NCBI GenBank assembly: GCA_013003465.1
Contig: JABDIZ010000058.1
Coordinates: forward strand, 1-17,846
Source of the DNA: Rhodothermaceae bacterium
Lineage (GTDB): Bacteria; Bacteroidota; Rhodothermia; Rhodothermales; Rubricoccaceae
DNA: 17,846 nt
Reading direction: 5' to 3'
Part shown: in pieces, positions 7,671 through 13,344 of the stretch
How the letters are laid out: each line of letters starts with the position of its first letter
Position numbering within the stretch: position 1 is the first letter of the stretch
Notes under the pieces: generated by a model
Database searches by the model: none
What the model saw: the letters and a program-made list of their open reading frames with translations, nothing else
What the model was told of the DNA's origin: nothing
Translations under genes and position numbers: made by a program

Positions 7671-7688
7671 TATTTGTTCAAACAAATA
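7671..7688. promoter_or_regulatory. 18-bp AT-rich inverted repeat, probable operator for yceI
   Basis: TATTTGTT (7671-7678), a 2-bp CA centre, and AACAAATA (7681-7688) form perfect 8-bp arms in otherwise GC-rich DNA. The site lies 31 bp upstream of the yceI ATG, and a TATAGT at its edge on the minus strand (7667-7672) could act as a -10 element. Size, symmetry and AT content resemble operators of MarR-type dimeric repressors; the regulator itself is not in this window. Confidence 0.6.
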
Positions 7689-7826
7689 AAATGGACTCGA
7701 GTTCCGGTTGCGTCTCCGCCCTCGGTGCGGGCAGCGGATCTTTCCACGCAGCCTTCGCATCAGCGGGGGAGGCCTGCAGCGTATCTTGCTCGCCTGCCGA
7801 TCACCCGCCTGCGGGCTCGTCGGCGC

Positions 7827-7934
7827 AGTGAGGGCACGTCCCGTACGGCCAGCTCCCTCTGAACTCCGTCAGGGCCGGAAGGCAGCAGCGGTAGGAGGTC
7901 GACGCGGCGCGATGCGGATCGCGTGCCCTCACTT
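7827..7934 (+). ncRNA. ffs: Signal recognition particle RNA (4.5S type)
   Basis: The universally conserved SRP domain IV is present: GTCAGGGCCGGAAGGCAGCA at 7868-7887, continuing GCGGTA, which includes the GGAA tetraloop and the asymmetric-loop bases that bind Ffh. The two ends pair perfectly over 12 bp: AGTGAGGGCACG at 7827-7838 with CGTGCCCTCACT at 7922-7933, giving a single-hairpin RNA of about 107 nt of the Gram-negative 4.5S type without an Alu domain. A T-run follows directly. The RNA works with Ffh and FtsY to deliver nascent membrane proteins to SecYEG. Open reading frames crossing this stretch on both strands are not genes. The 5' end is set by the stem; the promoter is not clear. 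Confidence 0.97.
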
Positions 7935-7940
7935 TTTATT
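7922..7940 (+). terminator. Terminator of the SRP RNA gene
   Basis: The 3' strand of the closing stem of ffs is followed by a T5 run (7933-7937) and then ATTT, so the end stem of the RNA doubles as an intrinsic terminator. Confidence 0.7.
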
Positions 7941-8009
7941 TGCCTCCGCTTCGAGACGCGTTCGCCGTAGCTTCGGGATCGCTTTCTCGACGACATACCC
8001 CGACGTTTC

Positions 8010-9227
8010 GTGTACGACGCCATCATTGTCGGAGCGGGCCCGGGCGGCGCTACCGCCGCCGCCGTTATGGCCCGCGCGGGCCTCAAGCCGCTGCTGATTG
8101 ACAGGGACACCTTTCCGCGCGACAAGGTCTGCGGCGACGCGCTCTCCGGCAAGACCGTAGACGTGATGAAGCGCCTCGGGATGATCGAGCCGCTCCTCGC
8201 CACGACGCAGATCGATTCGTGGGGCGTCACCTTCTCCGGTCCCTACGGCGACGAGGCCGCGATCCCGTTCACCAAGGCGCTCGACAAGCCGGTCGCGCCA
8301 GGCTTCGTCTGCGACCGCGTCACCTTCGACAAACTCGTCTTCGAGCAGGCCGTGGAGGCGGGAGCCGAGATCTGGACGGAGGCGCAGGTGACCGGCTTGC
8401 TCCGTGACGGAGAGAAGGTTGTCGGTGTCAGGGTCAAGCGCGAGGGCGAGGAGGTCGAGGTCCGTGCGCCGATTACCGTCGGGGCTGACGGAGCGTACTC
8501 GGTCGTGGTGCGCGAGTTGGGCATGGACCAGTTGGACGAGGGCCACTACTGCGCGGGCCTGCGCTGGTACTGGCAGGGCGTGACCGGCTTCCACGAACTC
8601 AACCACATCGAAATCCACTTCGTGGACGAGTCCATCCCGGGCTACTTCTGGATCTTCCCGATGGCTGACGGTAAGGCCAACGTGGGTCTTGGGATGCTGT
8701 CGAGCGTCATCAAGAAGCAGGACATCAAGCTCAAGCCACTTCTGCGCCAGCTCGTGGAGCATCCGCGCTTCAAGGAGCGCTTCGCAAACGCGGAACCGAT
8801 TGACTCCATCAAGGGCTGGGGCCTTCCCCTCGGCTCCAAGCCGCGCCAGATGGCGGGCGATGGCTGGATGCTCATCGGCGACGCCGCCAGCCTGATCGAC
8901 CCATTCACGGGTGAGGGCATCGGCAACGCGATGGTGTCCGCAGAGAAAGCCGCGGCATGGACGCAGCGGGCGAAGGAATCGAACGATTACTCGGCTGCTT
9001 TCCTCAAAGGCTACCAGCGCGAGACGCTCGATTACCTCGGCAACGAGCTCAAGCTGAGCCACGCCATGCAGAAGCTGGGCCGCTGGAAATGGCTTCTCAA
9101 CAAGGTCATCTCGAAGGCCGCCCGATCACAGGAAGTCGCCGACGCCATCTCCATGATGTTCGACGACGAGAGCGAGCGCAAGAAGCTCGTCTCGCCGCTG
9201 TTCTACATGCGCCTGCTGACCTCGTAG
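8010..9227 (+). CDS. Geranylgeranyl reductase family FAD-dependent oxidoreductase
   Basis: A 405-residue flavoprotein starting with GTG at 8010, directly giving MYDAIIVGAGPGGATAA, the FAD Rossmann motif (GAGPGG at 8-13). Other family motifs: RDTFPRDKVCGDALSG at 32-47, with the CG-D/E loop of GG reductases, the VGADGAYS motif at 157-164, and GDAASLIDPFTGEGIGNAM at 290-308 for the FAD ribityl/phosphate. No signal peptide is seen. Members saturate isoprenoid chains: chlorophyll phytyl (ChlP/BchP), archaeal ether lipids, or menaquinone side chains (MenJ). In a non-phototroph menaquinone or carotenoid/isoprenoid reduction is most likely, but the substrate cannot be read from the sequence. It starts 73 bp after ffs. 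Confidence 0.9.
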   Translation: MYDAIIVGAGPGGATAAAVMARAGLKPLLIDRDTFPRDKVCGDALSGKTVDVMKRLGMIEPLLATTQIDSWGVTFSGPYGDEAAIPFTKALDKPVAPGFVCDRVTFDKLVFEQAVEAGAEIWTEAQVTGLLRDGEKVVGVRVKREGEEVEVRAPITVGADGAYSVVVRELGMDQLDEGHYCAGLRWYWQGVTGFHELNHIEIHFVDESIPGYFWIFPMADGKANVGLGMLSSVIKKQDIKLKPLLRQLVEHPRFKERFANAEPIDSIKGWGLPLGSKPRQMAGDGWMLIGDAASLIDPFTGEGIGNAMVSAEKAAAWTQRAKESNDYSAAFLKGYQRETLDYLGNELKLSHAMQKLGRWKWLLNKVISKAARSQEVADAISMMFDDESERKKLVSPLFYMRLLTS

Positions 9228-9236
9228 ATCGTCTGC

Positions 9237-10937
9237 CTAGTCGCTACACGAGCCGCCGGTCACGAACCAGCAGCGCGTGTAGGGCGAGGTCGTGAAGAAG
9301 TCCATCAGGTGATCGGCCACGATCTCTTCACCCTGAGGGTTGGGGTGGACGCCGTCCCCCTGAAAATACGCTTCAAGCCAGACCAGCCCATCCGAGCGCG
9401 GCGTGCTGTCGTCCTCGCCCGGGGCCCAGAGGTAGGGTCCCCAGGCCACCCACGGCGCGACACTCTCGGCGAGGTCGCCCGCTTCGGCATCCACTGGGCC
9501 GCCACTGCGCTGCGTGATCTGTGCTTCGATCATCCACTTCGTACCGAACCCGCCCTCGTGGGCAAACGGCTCAGGATTGGCCGACATTGGGCTGGCGTAC
9601 CCGCCATAGATCCGGCTCGACACGAACACCTGCTTGAGGTTCGGGTAGCGGACCCGGAGGGCCCGGACGAGGTCGCCGAGCACGATCTCGGTGGCATAGG
9701 CGTCCGCATCCGCGTCGGGCAGGGAGGAACGGTTGGCGTTAGAGCCGAAGTACAACGTGCTGAGCGCGGCCTTGTGCCAGACCACCTGTACCTGCTCGGC
9801 TGTTACCCCGTGATAAGGAAAGACCTCCTGCTCAATGCGGTCGTATTGAGACGAGGCCGGGTCGTCCCATTCTTCTGACGCCTGTCCGCCACGGGCGCCG
9901 TTCACGATGACGAGCGAGCCGCCGTTATCCAACGTATTGAGGGTCGGATCGTCCTCAGCCTGCCCCATGAACGTCCATGGGTCGCAGCCCAGCGACGGAT
10001 CGCTGCCGACGTGGCAAAACTCCTGCGTCACGTTCGACATGCCGATCGACAGCATCACGATGCGGCCGTTGGGGCTCGGGTTGCCATTGGCATCCAGCGG
10101 TTCGATACTCTGGCCGCGCGTCAGGCCTTCGGCGTGGTGAGAGGGAGGTGCCGTATTGGACCAATTCGGATACAGGCCGCCCTCGAACCCCAGATAGGAT
10201 TCGCCGGGCTCCATGTCGGTCAGCGGCCGCGCCGTTGTGCTCGCGGCCGCCATCGTAAAGGTGACGGTCGCCTGATCCCCGACCTCCTGCTCCGTGAGGA
10301 TCGGGTCGTACCCTACGCGCGTGATGGTGAACGTAAGCAGCGTACCGGCTTGTGCAGAAGCTGACAGTGGGGCAGCCACGCCAGCGGTGGTGCGGGCTAC
10401 GCCTGTCGTAGCCTTGATGAGCGGCTGCGTGACGGTGTGCTCGGCTCCGGTAATCTGGAGGAAATAGCGGCCCGCCGCGAGGTCGTCGAGGGTGAAGTCG
10501 AGACGGTGCGGTCCGGGAAGGAGCGTCGTGGTGACAGGGCCGCGCACACGGCGACCAACTAGGTCGTACAGGTGCCAGGTGACCGATTGCGTCTGGTCAA
10601 GCGTAAGGTTCACCTGGGCGCGTTCCGTGAACGGATTCGGATAGACCGGGCCCACCCGAAATGACTCGGGCACAGTACTCTCGGTAGCGACGGTGGTCAC
10701 CGAGAGCATCGCGCAACCGTTGGTGCCCGTGGTGGCCTCGGCCGTAGGGCCATTCCCCTCAGCGGCGCGGACGAGAGCCTCGTCGAGCGGCTGGTTGGTC
10801 ATCTCATCGCGTAGGCAGACCTCGACATCGAGAACGCCCTGGGCCTGTGCTCGTGGTGCCGTAGCGAGGGTGGCACCGAGAACGAGGAGAGGGAGAAGGG
10901 AACGGCTGGCAACGGCTGAACGAACGAGGCGGGGCAT
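9237..10937 (-). CDS. Secreted SGNH-hydrolase-like protein with internal PNPF (T9SS-type) domain
   Basis: A 566-residue exported protein. A signal peptide covers residues 1-33 (Arg-rich start, LLPLLVLGATLA core, AQA cleavage). Residues 35-82 look like the first half of a carboxypeptidase-regulatory-like beta domain (VEVCLRDEMTNQPLDEALV, then TGTNGCAML). Residues 94-176 match a complete type IX secretion C-terminal sorting-type domain (VGPVYPNPF, WHLYDLVGRRV, LAAGRYFLQI, PLIKA). Residues 197-230 (LLTFTITRVGYDPI) look like the second half of the first domain. Residues 290-550 look SGNH-hydrolase-like: candidate nucleophile Ser301 in IGMSN, a glycine-rich NGARGGQ block at 346-352, and GDGVHPN with Asp528 and His531. 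The catalytic assignment is by pattern only. It probably acts on esterified glycans outside the cell or at the surface. Confidence 0.8.
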   Translation of the reverse strand: MPRLVRSAVASRSLLPLLVLGATLATAPRAQAQGVLDVEVCLRDEMTNQPLDEALVRAAEGNGPTAEATTGTNGCAMLSVTTVATESTVPESFRVGPVYPNPFTERAQVNLTLDQTQSVTWHLYDLVGRRVRGPVTTTLLPGPHRLDFTLDDLAAGRYFLQITGAEHTVTQPLIKATTGVARTTAGVAAPLSASAQAGTLLTFTITRVGYDPILTEQEVGDQATVTFTMAAASTTARPLTDMEPGESYLGFEGGLYPNWSNTAPPSHHAEGLTRGQSIEPLDANGNPSPNGRIVMLSIGMSNVTQEFCHVGSDPSLGCDPWTFMGQAEDDPTLNTLDNGGSLVIVNGARGGQASEEWDDPASSQYDRIEQEVFPYHGVTAEQVQVVWHKAALSTLYFGSNANRSSLPDADADAYATEIVLGDLVRALRVRYPNLKQVFVSSRIYGGYASPMSANPEPFAHEGGFGTKWMIEAQITQRSGGPVDAEAGDLAESVAPWVAWGPYLWAPGEDDSTPRSDGLVWLEAYFQGDGVHPNPQGEEIVADHLMDFFTTSPYTRCWFVTGGSCSD

Positions 10938-11229
10938 GCGTGGCGGTAGTGGTGGAGAGCCTGGGTATCGGTGAATCCAACAGGATTCCTAAGGCATGCC
11001 CCTATGAGCGCAAAAGCGGGAATGGGTTCCACCCCAAGAGCCCGTCTCTACCGAATAGAGGGAATCCTCATCCAATCCTTACCTCTTTAAATGCATAACG
11101 GCCAAGGTGTAGCGGGCGAAAGGATGCCTTGTCGGAGGCAACATGGATGCAATGCCCCATGAGCCAACCTAAGGCCTGGCGGAGAATCAGGGCCACCGGC
11201 TTGCCTGCCCGAAAGAGGGCATTACGGTA

Positions 11230-11260
11230 GGATCGGACCGGGCACGGCCCATCCCGATCC
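11230..11260. other. Hairpin in the yajC upstream region
   Basis: GGATCGG (11230-11236) pairs with CCGATCC (11254-11260), enclosing a second 4-bp GGGC/GCCC stem with an ACG loop, separated by a symmetric 3x3 internal loop. It lies 78 bp before the yajC ATG with no T-run after it. It could be part of a leader RNA or an operator. Confidence 0.3.
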
Positions 11261-11305
11261 CTGCGTCTTCGCCGACGCCTGACGAATCCGCTGTATCGCC
11301 CTGGG

Positions 11306-11312
11306 TATTTTG
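11306..11312 (+). promoter_or_regulatory. Possible -7 promoter element for yajC
   Basis: TATTTTG, 27 bp upstream of the yajC ATG, is one base short of the Bacteroidota -7 consensus TAnnTTTG. No matching -33 TTG box is obvious, so this is a weak guess. Confidence 0.2.
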
Positions 11313-11338
11313 CACGCTCCCTTCCCACCGCTATCTCC

Positions 11339-11656
11339 ATGATCGCCCACCTCCTCCTGCTCGCACAGCAAGCCCCGACGACCGGATTCAACCCCTCCTT
11401 CTTCATTATGATGGGGTTGATCTTCGTGGTCTTCTACTTTTTCATCATCCGGCCGCAGCGCAAGCGCGAGGAGACGCGCAAGCAGATGATCGAGGCCATC
11501 AAAAAAGGCGACCGTGTGGTGACGGTGGGCGGGATCCATGGCACCGTCCTCAAAGTGGACGACGGGAGCTACCTCGTAGAGGTGGATCAGATGGTCAAGC
11601 TGCGCTTTGACAAGAACGCGATTGCCTCGGTGGGGGCGAAGGACAAGGAAGGCTGA
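11339..11656 (+). CDS. yajC: Sec translocon accessory subunit YajC
   Basis: A 105-residue inner-membrane protein with the family plan: a short periplasmic N-terminus, one membrane segment (about 20-38, IMMGLIFVVFYFFII), the hallmark RPQRKR immediately after it (38-43), and a small cytoplasmic beta domain (GDRVVTVGGIHGTV, FDKNAIASV). YajC associates with SecDF-YidC next to SecYEG. Here it is not next to secD/secF but 79 bp upstream of ribBA, with which it may be co-transcribed. The ATG at 11339 has no Shine-Dalgarno; family alignment fixes the start. Confidence 0.96.
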   Translation: MIAHLLLLAQQAPTTGFNPSFFIMMGLIFVVFYFFIIRPQRKREETRKQMIEAIKKGDRVVTVGGIHGTVLKVDDGSYLVEVDQMVKLRFDKNAIASVGAKDKEG

Positions 11657-11685
11657 TTCAGCCGTCTTCATCCGGCCTGCCCGAA

Positions 11686-11716
11686 CCGTGTGCCACACGG
11701 GCCGTTGCATCGGCCC
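11686..11716. other. Two overlapping, mutually exclusive stem-loops before ribBA
   Basis: CCGTGT/ACACGG with a GCC loop (11686-11700) and GGGCCG/CGGCCC with a TTGCAT loop (11699-11716) share the two G bases at 11699-11700, so they compete. They sit in the 79-bp yajC-ribBA gap, 20-50 bp before the ribBA ATG. No FMN riboswitch consensus is present. In GC-rich DNA 6-bp arms occur by chance often, so a role is speculative. Confidence 0.25.
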
Positions 11717-11735
11717 AGCCTAGCCCGGAAGCCTC

Positions 11736-13013
11736 ATGCCGGAACCCTCGGATCGTCCCCTGTTCGACTCCATCGACGACGCCCTCGCCGATCTCCGCAT
11801 TGGCCGCCTCGTCATCGTCGTAGACGACGAGGACCGCGAGAACGAAGGCGACTTCATCATGGCGGCCGAGGCTGTCACGCCCGAGCTGGTCAACTTCATG
11901 ACCAAGTACGGGCGCGGCCTGATGTGCGTGCCGCTCACGCGCGAGCGCGCGGCGGGCCTAGATCTGCCCATGATGGAGCAGGTCAACACGGCGCTCTTCG
12001 ATACGCCCTTTACCGTCTCTGTCGACTACAACATCGACACCACGACGGGCATCTCGGCGGCGGACCGGGCCAAGACGATTCGTGCGCTCGCCGATCCGGA
12101 TGCACGGTCGTCCGAGTTCGCGCGGCCCGGCCACATCTTCCCGCTGCGGGCGCAGACGGGCGGCGTGCTCCGCCGAACAGGCCACACCGAGGCGGCCGTG
12201 GACCTCGCCCGCATGGCCGGGTTTGCGCCCGTCGGCGTGCTCATCGAGATCATGAACGACGACGGTTCGATGGCGCGCGTCCCAGACCTGCGCCGCCTCG
12301 CCGACGAGTTCGACCTCAAGCTGATTACCATCAAGGATCTCGTCGCCTACCGGATGCGCAACGAGCAACTGGTGCAGCGCCTGATCGAGGTGGACATGCC
12401 GACGCAGTACGGCGACTTCCGGCTCGTGGCCTACGAGGAAGTCCTCACCGGCGACAACCACCTCGCGCTTGTCAAGGGCGAATGGACCGAGGACGACCCC
12501 GTGCTCGTCCGCGTTCACAGCCAGTGCGTCACCGGCGACATCTTTGGCTCTGCCCGCTGCGACTGTGGCGACCAGCTCGCCCGCGCCATGCAGCAGGTGG
12601 AGCGCGAAGGCCGCGGCGCGATCCTCTACATGAAGCAGGAGGGCCGCGGGATTGGCCTGATCAACAAGCTGAAGGCCTACAAGCTGCAAGAAGAGGGGAT
12701 GGACACCGTCGAGGCCAACGAGGCGCTCGGGTTCAAGATGGACCACCGCGACTACGGCATCGGCTGCCAGATGCTGCGCAACCTCGGCATCCGCAAGCTC
12801 CGCCTGATGACCAACAACCCGACCAAGCGGATCGCGCTCGGCGGCTACGGGCTGGAGATTGTCGAGCGGGTGCCCATCGAGGTCCCCGCCGGGGAACACA
12901 ACGCCGACTATCTCCGCACCAAGCGCGACCGCATGGGCCACGAACTGCTCCTCGGCGACACCGCAACCCACGACCAGGACGTGCTCAGGCAAGTGCTTGG
13001 TACCGACGATTAG
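11736..13013 (+). CDS. ribBA: RibBA: DHBP synthase / GTP cyclohydrolase II
   Basis: A bifunctional riboflavin-pathway enzyme of 425 residues, normal for RibBA. The N-terminal half makes 3,4-dihydroxy-2-butanone 4-phosphate from ribulose 5-phosphate (the rpe substrate): DDEDRENEGDF at 30-40 and TGHTEAAVDLAR at 148-159 carry metal and substrate residues. The C-terminal half opens GTP: RVHSQCVTGDIFGSARCDCG supplies the zinc ligands Cys264, Cys275 and Cys277, followed by QEGRGIGL at 301-308 and LMTNNPTK at 357-364. Both sets of active-site residues are present, so both activities should be intact. The 74-residue gene starts 6 bp after its stop. It is one of two GTP-consuming enzymes of cofactor synthesis suggested by the window if the pterin branch is supplied elsewhere. 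Confidence 0.97.
   Translation: MPEPSDRPLFDSIDDALADLRIGRLVIVVDDEDRENEGDFIMAAEAVTPELVNFMTKYGRGLMCVPLTRERAAGLDLPMMEQVNTALFDTPFTVSVDYNIDTTTGISAADRAKTIRALADPDARSSEFARPGHIFPLRAQTGGVLRRTGHTEAAVDLARMAGFAPVGVLIEIMNDDGSMARVPDLRRLADEFDLKLITIKDLVAYRMRNEQLVQRLIEVDMPTQYGDFRLVAYEEVLTGDNHLALVKGEWTEDDPVLVRVHSQCVTGDIFGSARCDCGDQLARAMQQVEREGRGAILYMKQEGRGIGLINKLKAYKLQEEGMDTVEANEALGFKMDHRDYGIGCQMLRNLGIRKLRLMTNNPTKRIALGGYGLEIVERVPIEVPAGEHNADYLRTKRDRMGHELLLGDTATHDQDVLRQVLGTDD
12067..12085 (+). repeat. 19-bp direct repeat, copy 1 (inside ribBA)
   Basis: GGGCCAAGACGATTCGTGC, encoding part of the Arg-Ala-Lys-Thr-Ile-Arg-Ala stretch of the RibB domain, recurs identically at 13257-13275 in the same orientation. Confidence 0.9.
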
Positions 13014-13019
13014 AAACCG

Positions 13020-13244
13020 ATGCGTCCACCCATCTGCGCCGTCTGCCACGACCGTTTCGCGACGAAGGAAGGCGGACTCGTCCGCTTCGCCGACTACGAA
13101 CCGTTGCCGGAGCGCGTGGTCGGCCACCCGAAAGGCCTGGAGTGGTTCTGCGGAAAGCACCACGCCGCAGCTGAAGCGCTAAGCCACCTAGCCACAACTG
13201 AAGCGCTCCGCCGTATCCGCCGTAAACCGACAGCCCGGCGGTGA
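13020..13244 (+). CDS. Small Cys/His protein of unknown function
   Basis: A 74-residue basic protein beginning with ATG 6 bp after the ribBA stop, so very likely in the same transcript. It has a CAVC pair at residues 6-9 and a WFCGKHH motif at 42-48, giving four or more possible zinc ligands in a C-x2-C ... C-x2-H(H) arrangement like a small treble-clef or HNH-related knuckle. The C-terminal third is an Ala/Leu then Arg/Lys-rich helix that could contact nucleic acid. I do not recognise the family. The close spacing, coding-like codon use and sensible Cys/His layout support a real gene; the link to riboflavin synthesis is positional only. Confidence 0.7.
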   Translation: MRPPICAVCHDRFATKEGGLVRFADYEPLPERVVGHPKGLEWFCGKHHAAAEALSHLATTEALRRIRRKPTARR

Positions 13245-13256
13245 GTGGGCGCATAG

Positions 13257-13275
13257 GGGCCAAGACGATTCGTGC
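13257..13275 (+). repeat. 19-bp direct repeat, copy 2 (intergenic)
   Basis: An exact copy of ribBA bases 12067-12085, located 12 bp after the stop of the 74-residue gene. The flanks on both sides have diverged. An exact 19-bp match is not expected by chance in a window of this size. Confidence 0.9.
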
Positions 13276-13292
13276 CTGCATAGGCCTTGCGT

Positions 13293-13309
13293 TTAACTCT
13301 CGGAGTTAA
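13293..13309. promoter_or_regulatory. Inverted repeat upstream of the 324-residue gene
   Basis: TTAACTC (13293-13299) and GAGTTAA (13303-13309) are perfect 7-bp arms around TCG, 35 bp before the ATG at 13345, in a short less GC-rich stretch. No T-run follows, so it looks more like an operator or leader hairpin than a terminator. Confidence 0.4.
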
Positions 13310-13344
13310 CGGGCGATACGATACAAGAATCGCTCGGTCCGTTT

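Larger units (their letters stand above)
10938..11338. other. 400-bp gap with no supported gene
   Basis: This stretch separates the start of the SGNH gene (minus) from yajC (plus) and must hold both promoters. It is less GC-rich than its surroundings, particularly at 11060-11110. Small symmetric elements: GAATCC/GGATTC arms around AACA at 10973-10988; a GGCATGCC palindrome at about 10993; and a hairpin at 11230-11260. A minus-strand frame over 11068-11406 has weakly coding-like codon choice in its last 54 codons but crosses the yajC start and resembles nothing I know. I see no tRNA, riboswitch or RNase P signature. Confidence 0.5.

Noticed and set aside
7891..7930. Short GC repeats (GACGCGGCGCGATGCG) as an independent regulatory site
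   Set aside because: They are part of the paired arm of the SRP RNA.
7929..9062. 377-residue minus-strand frame over the geranylgeranyl reductase gene
   Set aside because: Antisense shadow of a conserved flavoprotein, and it begins in the terminator of ffs.
9309..9878. 189-residue plus-strand frame over the SGNH gene
   Set aside because: No family features; the minus-strand gene has a signal peptide and ordered domains.
11657..11735. FMN riboswitch before ribBA
   Set aside because: Only 79 bp are available and the conserved RFN segments are missing.
11690..13174. 494-residue plus-strand frame and a 401-residue minus-strand frame (11958-13163) over ribBA
   Set aside because: Both are shadows of ribBA; the translations are low-complexity Arg/Pro/His/Ala or Val/Leu/His mixtures without domains.
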